Assembly (NCBI GenBank): GCA_036984305.1
Contig: BQWY01000001.1
Coordinates: forward strand, 3,245,501 to 3,309,500
DNA: 64,000 nucleotides
Direction: 5' to 3'
Source: Nitrospira sp.
GTDB taxonomy: Bacteria > Nitrospirota > Nitrospiria > Nitrospirales > Nitrospiraceae
Shown here: positions 56,052 to 64,000 of the stretch, piece by piece
Layout: each line of letters begins with the position of its first letter
Numbering within the stretch: position 1 is the first letter of the stretch
Notes under the pieces: generated by a model
What the model was told of the DNA's origin: nothing
The model's input: the letters and a program-made list of their open reading frames with translations, nothing else
The model's database searches: none
Position numbers and translations under genes: made by a program

Positions 56052-57377
56052 TCAGGAGATGGGCGAGCCAGGGCTCCCGGACTGCGCGGTTTCCTGCTGC
56101 ATGGCAAGGATTTCCTTCAGTCCCACTTGAATGAGCGCCAGGTTGACCACCCACGCCACAAATCCGAGCATGATGTACTTGAGATAGAACGGCAGGGAAA
56201 ACGGAGCATTCCACGCCATGTGGAGTGCGATGGCCAGTCCGAGAATACGAAGAAAGCGCGGGTCTCGGACCATTTCCACACTGAAGGGCCGATCTCCACG
56301 GACCCGCCACAGCGCGGCGCCGACCATGGACGTCCAGACAATGTGCAAGCCCAGCATACTCAAGAGACCCCGCACGGTAATAACCTCCAGCATCGCCGAT
56401 TGGCCCGCGTTCAAGCCGGTCACCAATGCATATCCCGCAGATTCGAACGCGGAAAACCCTGCGCCGACCGCGGCACCGAACAGCAGCCCGTTGAGCGTGT
56501 AGCGGTATTTGGTCTTGTTGATCAAGAGAAGCAACGCGCCGGCTTTTCCCACTTCTTCCACAATACCGGCGCTCATCGCTCCAAGCCAACTATGCAGATT
56601 CGTCCACTTGAAGAGGAACAACGACAAGGCCAGGGAGGTAATTCCCCCGAGCATGGCCATTTTGACGACTTGATAAAGCGACACATTTCGCGGAACATTC
56701 ATTTCGAAAAAGAAAATCAGTACCGCGAGCGGGATGAGAAATGCCCCGGTCATGATGAGCCCCGGAACCAAATTGGGGTTTTGGAACTCCTTGATCGCAA
56801 GCACGAAACACAGGTACACCAAAGCCGACAAGGTAAACGTCTTGAAGAACACCCACGGCTTCGGCCAATTCGTCTCCACCGCCTCAAGCCGTGGGGTCGA
56901 CGATCGGGTGCCCACCGTGAAGTGCTCTTCGATTTCTTCGTCTGTCCGGGGACGCAACACCTCGGAAAACATTTCGCGTGCGTCGAATCCTTGAATCTTC
57001 TCGACTCCGGCCACCGAACTGATCCGGTCGCTCAAGTCCTCTATCCAGCCCGGCGCCCTCCCGGAAGCGCCCAACGCCACCAGCTGCCATAGCGACCGTC
57101 CGATTCGGACCTGTTGCTGTGGAAGGAGAACGATTTCGGTCGCACGATGCCCATCGATGAAGAGGGGACCTTGGAGAGCCCGGCACAGTGGACGGCCGTC
57201 TCGGATCACGATCGACGCATGTTGGTCAGCGACGTCGGGATCGTCGCTCAAGACGTCGCACTGTCCGGAGCGTCCGATGACGACGGCGCCGTCGCGGATC
57301 GCCACACGTTTTCCCTGATCGGGACCGGAGAGGCAGATGAAGAGCGGGTCGAGTCGAGGCACGCTCTGGAGATCCAT
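56052..57377 (-). CDS. FHA domain fused to PrsW-family intramembrane protease
   Basis: A 441-residue protein. Residues 10-100 form an FHA domain (VVIGRSGQCDVLSDDPDVADQHASI), which binds phosphothreonine. After a linker come about eight membrane helices with the PrsW-family motifs: GIVEEVGKAGALLLL (the EExxK-type motif), GAGFSAFESAGYAL, LHIVWTSMVGAAL and LHMAWNAPF, giving the Glu and His metal-site residues. PrsW cleaves anti-sigma factors in Bacillus. GGGAG lies five bases before ATG 57377; the frame is open to 57554. An ECF sigma/anti-sigma pair is encoded nearby at 58582-59513. Confidence 0.88.
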   Translation of the reverse strand: MDLQSVPRLDPLFICLSGPDQGKRVAIRDGAVVIGRSGQCDVLSDDPDVADQHASIVIRDGRPLCRALQGPLFIDGHRATEIVLLPQQQVRIGRSLWQLVALGASGRAPGWIEDLSDRISSVAGVEKIQGFDAREMFSEVLRPRTDEEIEEHFTVGTRSSTPRLEAVETNWPKPWVFFKTFTLSALVYLCFVLAIKEFQNPNLVPGLIMTGAFLIPLAVLIFFFEMNVPRNVSLYQVVKMAMLGGITSLALSLFLFKWTNLHSWLGAMSAGIVEEVGKAGALLLLINKTKYRYTLNGLLFGAAVGAGFSAFESAGYALVTGLNAGQSAMLEVITVRGLLSMLGLHIVWTSMVGAALWRVRGDRPFSVEMVRDPRFLRILGLAIALHMAWNAPFSLPFYLKYIMLGFVAWVVNLALIQVGLKEILAMQQETAQSGSPGSPIS

Positions 57378-57709
57378 ACCGACTCCCGCTCGGAAGATAA
57401 AGGGGCGCAGCCGGCGGGTAAGATACACGAGGCCGCCCAGAATCTTCAAACCCCCTCCGATGTCGTACGATTCCGTATAGGTGAGGTGGACACCGGAATA
57501 GGCCGTCCCCTGATACCTTGGGCCGCATGGGGGTATTCGGACCGCGACGATCAATGGGCCGGCGTCGGGGGACTGTGCCAGCCAGCGGCGCGGGTACGAA
57601 CCGTCAACGAGCTGAACTCTGGCTCACTGTAACGAGCGGCTCCTGGCACAGCACCGGCAGACCGGTCAGGAGCGCGACTTGCCGAGGACCTGTCAAGTTG
57701 GATCGCGAG
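57378..57709. other. 332-base gap without a gene
   Basis: It contains an in-frame upstream extension of the FHA-PrsW frame (to 57554) without a ribosome site or domain, and the end of the tag gene region. Nothing else is recognised. Confidence 0.4.
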
Positions 57710-58318
57710 CTACTCCATCCGGCGTTTGGACATATGACAATCAGCGGTATGATCGTTCACAAGTCCACAGGCCTGCATGTAGGCATAGATGATCGTGCTG
57801 CCGACAAAACGGAAGCCTCTTTTCTTGAGGTCCTTCGACAGCAGGTCGCTCTCACCCGACGTCGCAGGTACCTCCTCCATCCGCTTCCATCGATTGACGT
57901 TGGGCGCACCGCCGACATAGCGCCAGACATAGGCGTCGAATGAGCCCCATTCCTCTTGTACGTCAAGAAAGGCCTGGGCGTTGGTCACGGCCGCCTCGAT
58001 CTTGAGTCGGTTGCGGATGATGCCCCCCTCGCTCATCAGCCTGGCTCTCTTTTTGGCGTCGAACCGGGCCACTTTCCGGGGATCGAACCCGGCGAATGCC
58101 TCGCGATAGCCTTCCCGTCGAAGAAGAATGGTTTCCCAGGTCAGTCCGGCCTGAGCACCCTCGAGCAGCAGCATCTCGAAATGTTTCCGATCGTCATGAA
58201 CGGGCACACCCCACTCCTCATCGTGATACCGGACAAGATGCGGTTTGTTCCCGACCCATGCGCAGCGCGGTCGATGCTCTGGGGTAGTCAGACCTGCTCG
58301 TACTGGAAGCTTAGCCAT
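57710..58318 (-). CDS. tag: DNA-3-methyladenine glycosylase I
   Basis: A 202-residue base-excision repair enzyme that removes 3-methyladenine from alkylated DNA. It follows E. coli TAG closely: PRCAWVGNKPHLVRYHDEEWG with zinc ligands Cys19 and His32, EGAQAGLTWETIL with the base-recognition Glu, KKRGFRFVGSTIIYAYMQA and the C-terminal zinc ligands in GLVNDHTADCH. ATG 58318 (MAKLPVRAG) is preferred over 58351 because the promoter at 58350-58378 overlaps the longer frame. A palindrome overlaps the -35 box, suggesting regulation. Confidence 0.95.
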   Translation of the reverse strand: MAKLPVRAGLTTPEHRPRCAWVGNKPHLVRYHDEEWGVPVHDDRKHFEMLLLEGAQAGLTWETILLRREGYREAFAGFDPRKVARFDAKKRARLMSEGGIIRNRLKIEAAVTNAQAFLDVQEEWGSFDAYVWRYVGGAPNVNRWKRMEEVPATSGESDLLSKDLKKRGFRFVGSTIIYAYMQACGLVNDHTADCHMSKRRME

Positions 58319-58349
58319 ACCGGCGGATCGGCAAGAGACGTGCAGAGGC

Positions 58350-58378
58350 ACTATAGGGAATCATTGCCACCTTGGCAA
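58350..58378 (-). promoter_or_regulatory. sigma-70 promoter of tag
   Basis: The minus strand reads TTGCCA (plus 58373-58378), a 17-base spacer and TATAGT (plus 58350-58355), each differing from consensus at one position. The transcription start would lie near 58343, about 25 bases before the tag ATG. Confidence 0.75.
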
Positions 58379-58380
58379 TG
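58362..58380. promoter_or_regulatory. palindromic operator overlapping the tag -35 box
   Basis: CATTGCCA (58362-58369) and TGGCAATG (58373-58380) are perfect inverted arms three bases apart. They cover the -35 element and spacer of the tag promoter, which is a repressor-type position. Confidence 0.6.
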
Positions 58381-58581
58381 CTGATTGCTTCACTGCCGCC
58401 GGTAGTCCGGTTCTCCCTGCACTGTGAGAGCCTGGAGATCGACGGCCCGTTCTCTAGGCGGTGGAGCAGACTGCCAGCCGTCTTTCCCCGTACGGCAGGG
58501 TCGAGCTAGACAAGAGGTTGTAAGGATCCTGGCACTCGACCGACGACGTCGTATTGCGTCGACGCAGCGGCTCCAACTAGT

Positions 58582-59232
58582 ATGCCGGAAAAACACGTGA
58601 TGCATCCTGGTTTTCCATCAAGAATCGACACGGAGACGGAGCAGGTGACCCAGGGGGACGCACAGCGCTGGATCGACGAGCACGGGGACTATCTGTACCG
58701 ATTCGCCCTGGTACGCGTCCGCAACCCAGACGTGGCCGAGGACCTTGTTCAGGACACGTTCTTAGCCGCTCTCCAAGGTGTGCATCGAGAGACCGGCCCG
58801 ACGGCGGAACGCCGTTGGATGATCGGCATCATCAAACACAAGATCGTCGATTATTTCCGCAAGAGGGCCAAGGAACCGCTGCACGATGATGATCGATCAG
58901 AGGCACACCCCCTTGAGGACGACTTCGTCGCCGACGGGCATTGGAAACCTGAAGCCGCCCCCTTTCACAGCTGGCCTGACAAGCCGGATGGATTGGTTGA
59001 ACGGAAGCAATTCTGGGATAGTCTCTCCTATTGCCTGAACCGACTGCCTCCCCGAACGGCACAGATCTTCACATTGCGCGAGATGGACGAACTGGAGACT
59101 GAGGAGATCTGCCACCTTCTCCAACTGACGCAGACCAATTTGGGCGTCATCCTTCACCGGGCACGCAAGCAACTCCGTCACTGCCTCTCATCCAGATATT
59201 TCGGCCGCCACGAGGAGACTGCCTCGTCATGA
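58582..59232 (+). CDS. ECF RNA polymerase sigma factor
   Basis: A 216-residue sigma-70 family factor with only regions 2 and 4. Region 2 is YLYRFALVRVRNPDVAEDLVQDTFL; region 4 is LPPRTAQIFTLREMDELETEEICHLLQLTQTNLGVILHRARKQL with the expected HTH. The linker is longer than in most ECFs. The start is ATG 58582 or 58600; neither has a clear ribosome site. The next gene is a zinc-finger protein overlapping the stop (ATGA), consistent with a sigma/anti-sigma pair. The signal is unknown; nearby genes point to envelope or oxidative stress. Confidence 0.92.
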   Translation: MPEKHVMHPGFPSRIDTETEQVTQGDAQRWIDEHGDYLYRFALVRVRNPDVAEDLVQDTFLAALQGVHRETGPTAERRWMIGIIKHKIVDYFRKRAKEPLHDDDRSEAHPLEDDFVADGHWKPEAAPFHSWPDKPDGLVERKQFWDSLSYCLNRLPPRTAQIFTLREMDELETEEICHLLQLTQTNLGVILHRARKQLRHCLSSRYFGRHEETASS

Positions 59233-59513
59233 GCCACCCTTCGCGCTGGTTCCCAACTTGCCGGGATATGTCACGGCTACTGTCCGATGCGATGGATGCG
59301 CGACTGCCGTGGCATGTGCGGGCTCGCATGCACGTCCACCTCCGCATCTGTACGCTGTGCGAAGCGTACCAACACCACCTGGCGCTCCTTCGATCCGTTC
59401 TTCGACATGATGGTGCCCCGCAGATCGCCGATACGACGACCCCGCCACAATCGGGACTGTCCGCCGAGGCGAAGGAGCGGATACGACGCACGCTCGACTC
59501 TTCCCGCTCCTGA
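59229..59513 (+). CDS. zinc-finger anti-sigma factor (ZAS/zf-HC2-like)
   Basis: A 94-residue soluble protein. The zinc motif HLRICTLC (HxxxCxxC) follows a helix with TCRDMSRLLSDAMDARL, matching the ZAS domain of anti-sigma factors; zinc release on oxidation can free the sigma factor. There is no membrane segment. The start overlaps the sigma stop in ATGA, so both are made in a fixed ratio. It probably binds the ECF factor encoded upstream. Confidence 0.85.
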   Translation: MSHPSRWFPTCRDMSRLLSDAMDARLPWHVRARMHVHLRICTLCEAYQHHLALLRSVLRHDGAPQIADTTTPPQSGLSAEAKERIRRTLDSSRS

Positions 59514-59609
59514 CCCGTCTTCGCAATATTTCTTCGTCCCTGTAACGAAGACTCTCCTCGCACGAGAAATCACCATGCGCGCATGAGACCATTCACAAGG
59601 AGGGAATCC

Positions 59610-60071
59610 ATGAAGAGGTTCGCGACATTCGGAATCGCCGGTTTCATGTTGGCGGCCAGTCTCTCGGCTACCTACGCGTTTGCCGGCGACGTGCAGCACA
59701 GCACCCCAGGGATCAGCGGGTATGATCCCGTCTCCTATTTCACAGACGGGAAGCCGATGCGAGGCTCAGGCTATCACGTGACGGAACACGACGGCGTCAC
59801 CTATGCCTTTACCAACGAGAAGCACCGAAAGTTGTTCGCTGAAAATCCGCTAAAATATCTTCCGGCCTACGGAGGCTTTTGCGCCTACGGCGTGGCGGTC
59901 GGCAAGAAGTTCGTCGCCGACCCCGAGGTGTGGAAGGTCGTGGATGGGAAGCTGTACTTGAATCTGGACAAAGGAATTCAAGAAAAGTGGGAGAAAGACG
60001 TTCCCGGCCATATCACAAAGGCCGACGTGAACTGGGCAGACATCAAAAATAAGGCACCGGGCGCCCTGTAA
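59610..60071 (+). CDS. exported YHS-domain protein
   Basis: A 153-residue protein. A signal peptide (FGIAGFMLAASLSATYAFA) precedes a YHS domain: ISGYDPVSYFTDGKPMRGSG, then YAFTNEKHRKLFAENPLKYLP and YGGFCAYGVAVG with one Cys. YHS domains occur in metal-handling proteins and enzymes. AAGGAGGG lies six bases before ATG 59610. It lies 96 bases after the anti-sigma gene and could be a target of the sigma factor; no matching -35/-10 was proven. Confidence 0.87.
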   Translation: MKRFATFGIAGFMLAASLSATYAFAGDVQHSTPGISGYDPVSYFTDGKPMRGSGYHVTEHDGVTYAFTNEKHRKLFAENPLKYLPAYGGFCAYGVAVGKKFVADPEVWKVVDGKLYLNLDKGIQEKWEKDVPGHITKADVNWADIKNKAPGAL

Positions 60072-60086
60072 GCTCGTGAGATCGGT

Positions 60087-60112
60087 CCCGCCGCAGGAAA
60101 TCCTGCGGCGGG
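60087..60112. terminator. strong hairpin between converging genes
   Basis: CCCGCCGCAGG (60087-60097) and CCTGCGGCGGG (60102-60112) pair perfectly around a four-base loop. The hairpin lies 15 bases after the YHS gene and 20 bases after the stop of the converging gene at 60132, so it can serve both. Confidence 0.75.
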
Positions 60113-60131
60113 GCCTCCGGAAGTCAGAACA

Positions 60132-60551
60132 TCAGCGTCGCTTCTCCTGGTAGGTGCCCTTCGGAGCATCCAGGCCCGGTTCGGGTAGTTCCTTGAGCCT
60201 GACCACAGCCTCCGCATCCCCTCGCGAAGTGAGTTGGGCTGCGATATTATCACCGACCCGGGGCAGACCTTTGATATTCGTCTCGGGGGTGACGGTGAGA
60301 TGCACTTCCGACCCGTCCGGTTGCTGAATCCAATAGGATTCTTCGATCCGCACGATCTCGCCCGTGACCGTTCGGCACGGCTCATTCGTGGTACAGTGAT
60401 CGGTCGGAGGGAACTTCACTGATTCCACTGACGCCCCGCCGGAATTTGTCGAACTTTTCGACTGTTTCCCGGAATCGGCCTGTACGTGTAATGGTACTGA
60501 GGCCATCAACAGGATACCGACGGCAACGACGCTGACATACATTCTGCGCAT
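60132..60551 (-). CDS. small exported protein with OB-like beta domain
   Basis: A 139-residue protein. A signal peptide (YVSVVAVGILLMASVPLHVQA) and a Ser/Gly-rich linker lead to a beta-rich domain: TVTGEIVRIEESYWIQQPDG, EVHLTVTPETNIKG and VGDNIAAQLTSRGDAEAVV. This looks like the OB-type fold of DUF5666-like or BOF proteins. Two cysteines in DHCTTNEPCRT may form a disulfide. GGGAGGACG precedes ATG 60551. The function is unknown. Confidence 0.78.
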   Translation of the reverse strand: MRRMYVSVVAVGILLMASVPLHVQADSGKQSKSSTNSGGASVESVKFPPTDHCTTNEPCRTVTGEIVRIEESYWIQQPDGSEVHLTVTPETNIKGLPRVGDNIAAQLTSRGDAEAVVRLKELPEPGLDAPKGTYQEKRR

Positions 60552-60790
60552 AACGTCCTCCCTTGTTCTTGATTAACTTGTGGGCAGCAATCGATCTTGG
60601 TACGCGACTCCTCTCGCCAAGCCGGCATCGGCGCAGGCTGTCCGATGGATCGATACACGCTACCGTCCTTGCTCCAACATGAGATCGATTCCAGTTGCCG
60701 CGTACTGGCGAAATCCCCTGTTGCCCCGATCGGACTCCCATCGCCGGCGCGAAGTCCTCGCTTACGTGTCGCCGCTTACCGGCCTTCTGA

Positions 60791-60967
60791 CTAGGTCACC
60801 TTGCGCGCCACAACCACGCCGGCGACGACAAACACGGCCACGAGAGCCAGGAAAATGTAGAACAGCACCTTCGCGATCTCAGCCGCCCCCGCAGCAACTC
60901 CCGTAAATCCAAAGAATGCAGCGATGAGCGCGATTACAAAAAAAATGGCAGCCCATTTCAGCAGCAT
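60791..60967 (-). CDS. DUF1328 (YtjA-like) small membrane protein
   Basis: A 58-residue protein with two membrane helices: [19 protein letters not shown] and [20 protein letters not shown], separated by AGAAEIAK. This is the DUF1328 family, often stress- or stationary-phase-induced in other bacteria. GAGGGAGGGC precedes ATG 60967; the frame extends to 61228, antisense to and overlapping the catalase gene, and is not used. It is downstream of the catalase gene on the same strand with a 76-base gap. Confidence 0.9.
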   Translation of the reverse strand: MLLKWAAIFFVIALIAAFFGFTGVAAGAAEIAKVLFYIFLALVAVFVVAGVVVARKVT

Positions 60968-61043
60968 AGTACAGCCCTCCCTCTGTTCATCGTCGGACCG
61001 GACCTCCCATCCACCATGAAACAGACAGCGAGGCCGCAGCACC

Positions 61044-63242
61044 TCAGGCAACGAGGGCCCCACGGCTCCAGTAGCGGAGCGCTCGACACATCTCGACGAA
61101 GTGCCGCGCGTCCTCCTCTCGCCGCAGACGGATGCAGCCCTCGTCACCCTCCAGATCCGTGACTGCCCGCTCCAGCCAAGGCGACGCCACATCCACATAG
61201 CCGATGAACTTGAAGTGGGCGTAGGCATCGGCGACGAACTCTCTCACCGCGGGATGCTGCGCCAACTCGTCAACGGCATCGGCGGAAGGAATCAGCACGA
61301 CCGCATCGTAGAGGACCGACGGCCCTCCCTCGATCGTCTGGCTTGGAGTGATCGACGACCCGTCGTCTGCCGTCACGCCCTCGATCTTTGGGGCCACGAA
61401 CTCCAACTTCGCGCCTTCCTCCTCCAAAGCGCGTTGAAGCGCGTGGAGAATGTCGGCGTCGGCGCCGTCTGTCACCAAGGCACCGACTTTGCGGCCCTCG
61501 AAGCGTTCCGGTTTGTTCTGAGCGATACTCAACGCCCGGGAGGGAGCCAAATCCTGCCGGGTGGACCGTGTCGTCGCGGCAGGCTCGGGTTTCGTGCTCA
61601 CGCCCAGACCATCGGCCACCCGCTCAGCCAACGCGGCATCGATGTTGAGTAAATGCGACACCATGCGCACCCGGATCGCACTCCGCTGTACCTTGCTGAG
61701 CTCAAAGACGAGGGCGTTGCCGATGTGTGCCCGTTCAATCTCAGTTTGACTGATGTAAAATTGCCGCGCCTGGCTGTAGTGATCCGCAAACGACTCGGAT
61801 CGGACTCGGAGCTTTGGCCCCGATTCCACGGATGCGTGCGAATGAAACCCTCGTTCGAGCGATTCGCGCGGCCCTCCCTCCTCACCCTCCCATGAATTCG
61901 GCTCATAGTTGGCCCTCCCTTTGGGGTTCGTCATCGCCATGTGCCCGTCCTGTTGGAAATGATGAAACGGGCATTTTGGCGCGTTGATTGGGAGGTGCGT
62001 GAAGTTCGGACTTCCCAAACGCTTGAGCTGGGTATCCAAATACGAGAAATTGCGTCCCTGCAGCAGAGGGTCGTTCGAGAAGTCGATTCCCGGCACGATA
62101 TTCTGGGTGCAGAACGCCACTTGCTCGGTCTCGGCAAAGAAATTGTCCACGCATCGATCGAGGACCAGTCGGCCCACGCGACGCACAGGAACGGCCTCCT
62201 CGGGGATGATTTTGGTCGCATCCAAGACGTCGAATTCAAATCGTTCGGCGAACTCCTCATCGAACACCTGCAACCCCAACTCCCACTCGGGAAACTGACC
62301 CGTCTGAATCGCGTCCCAGAGGTCGCGCCGATGGAAATCAGGGTCCGCTCCGTTGATCTTCACCGCCTCGTTCCAGACAACCGATTGCAACCCGAGTGTG
62401 GGCTTCCAGTGAAACTTCACGAATCGGGAGACGCCCTCCGTCGTGATCAACCGGAACGTGTGCACGCCAAAGCCCTCCATGAACCGGAATGAACGCGGAA
62501 TCGCCCGATCCGACATGATCCACATGACCATGTGCATACTTTCGGGAGTGAGCGAAATGAAGTCCCAAAAGTTGTCGTGCGCCGTTTGGGCTTGCGGGAA
62601 GCCTCGGTCGGGCTCCTGCTTGGCCGCATGGATTAAATCGGGAAACTTGAGCGCGTCCTGAATGAAAAAGACCGGAATGTTGTTTCCGACGATGTCCCAA
62701 TTCCCTTCTTGGGTATAGAGCTTCACCGCAAAGCCCCGCACGTCTCGTGCGAGATCACTCGACCCTTTATTGCCCGCCACTGTAGAGAATCGGACGAAGG
62801 CCGGGACGCGTTCACCCGGACGTTGAAACAAGTCAGCCTTGGTCAGATCGGCCAGGCTGTCGTAATTCTCGAAAAATCCATGCGCCCCGAAACCCCGCGC
62901 GTGGACGACACGCTCTGGAATTCGTTCATGATCGAAGTGGAAGAGCTTCTCGCGAAAATGAAAGTCTTCCAACAGGGTCGGTCCGCGGGCTCCGGCCCGC
63001 AACGAATTCTGGTCATCGCCGATCGGAATTCCTTGTTGCGTCGTGAGCGTTGGAACGCCACCACCAGCGACTTGATGGAGTTCGCCTCCGTTCCCGATAG
63101 CCGATTCGCAATCGTCGCTCCGCGCACGATCGACCGAATGCAAGTCGGCCGCAGGCGGCTTTGCGGACTTTTCCGTACCCGCCTCGCGCACGGTGTCCGC
63201 CTTCGATGTCTTCGCGCGTCCCTTCTTCATGGGCTTCTTCAT
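61044..63242 (-). CDS. katE: large-subunit catalase (HPII/KatE type)
   Basis: A 732-residue clade II catalase that splits hydrogen peroxide to water and oxygen. A Lys-rich N-terminal extension precedes the core: catalytic His114 in [13 protein letters not shown], Asn187 in [12 protein letters not shown] and the heme Tyr in [14 protein letters not shown]. After the core comes the C-terminal flavodoxin-like domain ([31 protein letters not shown]) typical of large catalases; E. coli KatE has 753 residues. AGGTGAGGG precedes the ATG at 63242. A nine-pair hairpin lies 76 bases upstream. Confidence 0.96.
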   Translation of the reverse strand: MKKPMKKGRAKTSKADTVREAGTEKSAKPPAADLHSVDRARSDDCESAIGNGGELHQVAGGGVPTLTTQQGIPIGDDQNSLRAGARGPTLLEDFHFREKLFHFDHERIPERVVHARGFGAHGFFENYDSLADLTKADLFQRPGERVPAFVRFSTVAGNKGSSDLARDVRGFAVKLYTQEGNWDIVGNNIPVFFIQDALKFPDLIHAAKQEPDRGFPQAQTAHDNFWDFISLTPESMHMVMWIMSDRAIPRSFRFMEGFGVHTFRLITTEGVSRFVKFHWKPTLGLQSVVWNEAVKINGADPDFHRRDLWDAIQTGQFPEWELGLQVFDEEFAERFEFDVLDATKIIPEEAVPVRRVGRLVLDRCVDNFFAETEQVAFCTQNIVPGIDFSNDPLLQGRNFSYLDTQLKRLGSPNFTHLPINAPKCPFHHFQQDGHMAMTNPKGRANYEPNSWEGEEGGPRESLERGFHSHASVESGPKLRVRSESFADHYSQARQFYISQTEIERAHIGNALVFELSKVQRSAIRVRMVSHLLNIDAALAERVADGLGVSTKPEPAATTRSTRQDLAPSRALSIAQNKPERFEGRKVGALVTDGADADILHALQRALEEEGAKLEFVAPKIEGVTADDGSSITPSQTIEGGPSVLYDAVVLIPSADAVDELAQHPAVREFVADAYAHFKFIGYVDVASPWLERAVTDLEGDEGCIRLRREEDARHFVEMCRALRYWSRGALVA

Positions 63243-63627
63243 TCCCTCACCTTTCCTCGCAAGTCACGGTTGTCACGACAAATGCGAGCGCACGCTTGAG
63301 ATATGTTCCAATCGTCTGCGAGGCGGAGTCTATGACCGCCTCGCGCATATCCTTTAAGTTACACCGGGTTCTCTCTGAACAAGGCCGGGGCTAACCCTAG
63401 TTTCGCGTGCTGGCATGTAGACCTGTATCGATTTATGGGCGGGAACCCGGTTGTCGAAGCCCAATTACTCGGGATAGAGTGAAAGAAAGGAGGGCGGCAA
63501 CAATCCGACACTGATGAACTCAATCGTGATGATGGTGGTCTTCTGCGACGCCTCGCAAGAGGCATTGCTCCCAAGGAGCGATCGCCTCAGATTCATCTCA
63601 GTACACAGGAACCAAGGAGGGCTCGCT
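63243..63627. other. 385-base divergent region upstream of katE
   Basis: No gene is called. The region carries the hairpin at 63318-63344 and the leader of the secreted protein gene at 63628. An in-frame ATG at 63514 for that gene has no suitably spaced ribosome site. Confidence 0.5.
63318..63344. promoter_or_regulatory. inverted repeat upstream of katE
   Basis: GCGAGGCGG (63318-63326) and CCGCCTCGC (63336-63344) pair perfectly around nine bases. Its position 76-102 bases before the katE start fits an operator or a 5'-leader hairpin. Confidence 0.55.
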
Positions 63628-64000
63628 ATGAAGAAGTTGCTCATTCAACACCGCTTCTTCCTCGCCGTTTCATTTGCGACCGCGATAGCCTTTCTCGGCA
63701 CGACGAGGGCTGAATCGGCGCAATGGCTGGCGCCGGCATCGGCGGACCATGTGACCGCCGATTGGGTCAAGCAGATTGAAACCGACCTCTCGAGCAGTCA
63801 GTATCAGGATGTGTTTCTGAGCATTCCAGCGGACACGCCCATTCCGGCCATTGTGCACAATCTGAATCAAGCCAGCCTGGCACTGGCTGACGGCAAGAGA
63901 GAGTACGCCCAAAGCTTCGTGAACGACGCTATTCGCGTACTCGATCGTGGTGTGGCCAAGGGGTGGTACACCCCGTCGGACATCGAACCAGTCAAGGCGA
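63628..64000 (+). CDS. secreted hypothetical protein, 3' end outside the window
   Basis: Only the first 124 codons are visible. MKKLLIQHRFFLAVSFATAI followed by AFLGTTRAESA is a good signal peptide with cleavage after an Ala-type site. The mature part (VTADWVKQIETDL, IPAIVHNLNQASLALADGK) looks alpha-helical, and no family is recognised. AAGGAGG lies seven bases before ATG 63628. It is divergent from katE across a 385-base gap. Confidence 0.75.
   Translation, partial: MKKLLIQHRFFLAVSFATAIAFLGTTRAESAQWLAPASADHVTADWVKQIETDLSSSQYQDVFLSIPADTPIPAIVHNLNQASLALADGKREYAQSFVNDAIRVLDRGVAKGWYTPSDIEPVKA

Noticed and set aside
57378-57554. N-terminal extension of the FHA-PrsW protein
   Set aside because: GGGAG five bases before the ATG at 57377 and the FHA domain position support the shorter start; the extension has no signal or domain.
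57644-57660. Second sigma-54-like site TGGCAC-N5-CGGCA
   Set aside because: Two mismatches in the -12 part, and no plus-strand gene lies downstream.
63514-63627. Upstream in-frame ATG extending the last gene by 38 codons
   Set aside because: No ribosome site at proper spacing, whereas AAGGAGG directly precedes the signal-peptide start at 63628.

Overview
The window is 64 kb of dense, GC-rich bacterial chromosome with about 59 supported protein genes on both strands. I see no rRNA, tRNA, CRISPR array, insertion sequence or phage gene. The gene set resembles a Nitrospira-type genome (Nitrospirota). It combines an archaeal-type methionine adenosyltransferase, a two-domain dCTP deaminase, a DUF6502/DUF5666 pair, many one- and two-component sensors, c-type cytochromes and a HME-RND pump. 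The lineage is an inference from gene content, not from a marker gene.

Layout. 1-6.9 kb: a tight plus-strand run with an ATP-grasp-like protein (5' end outside the window), a glutaredoxin-like protein, a KamA-type radical SAM aminomutase, dCTP deaminase, a membrane protein, a TIGR04283/TIGR04282 glycosyltransferase pair, an SDR oxidoreductase and a Cys-rich protein. 7.2-7.8 kb: monothiol glutaredoxin plus BolA (Fe-S handling). 8.6-13.3 kb: receiver protein, a histidine kinase with an N-terminal Rossmann domain, a Cache-HAMP-PAS histidine kinase and a heme-binding DUF3365 protein, apparently a redox signalling cluster. 13.3-19.3 kb: AI-2E-type permease, two small genes, class A PBP and DegQ/HtrA protease. 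19.6-25.2 kb: PilZ protein, secreted coiled-coil protein, GAF-GGDEF diguanylate cyclase, glycosyltransferase and DSP-type phosphatase. 25.2-35.6 kb: DUF6502/DUF5666 pair, NmrA-like protein, CPA1 antiporter with RCK domain, SlyD-like PPIase, aldo/keto reductase, NTF2-like protein, archaeal-type MAT and isoaspartyl methyltransferase. 35.6-42.1 kb: glucose-6-phosphate dehydrogenase, OxyR divergent from a di-heme peroxidase, and an MFS transporter/methyltransferase pair.

42.2-46.7 kb holds the most distinctive unit. A GAF-PAS-AAA+-Fis sigma-54 activator is followed by a well-formed sigma-54 promoter (TGGCAC-N5-GTGCT). That promoter drives a membrane protein, an OsmC-family protein, a MddA-like methanethiol S-methyltransferase and a 51-residue membrane protein. 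I infer a signal-responsive unit for volatile thiol or peroxide stress. 46.7-51.1 kb: HME-RND pump and lipoprotein adaptor with no outer-membrane partner. 51.4-58.3 kb: flavoprotein monooxygenase, NUDIX hydrolase, a probably damaged methyltransferase, a TPR protein with histidine-rich motifs, an FHA-PrsW fusion and 3-methyladenine glycosylase. 58.6-64 kb: ECF sigma factor with zinc-finger anti-sigma, YHS-domain protein, small envelope proteins, a large catalase and the start of a secreted protein.

Oxidative and redox defence is the recurring theme: OxyR/peroxidase, catalase, OsmC, glutaredoxins/BolA, NADPH supply by Zwf, repair of isoaspartate and alkylated DNA, and envelope proteolysis. Start codons were revised by ribosome-binding-site spacing where the sequence allowed it, and each case is stated in the entry.
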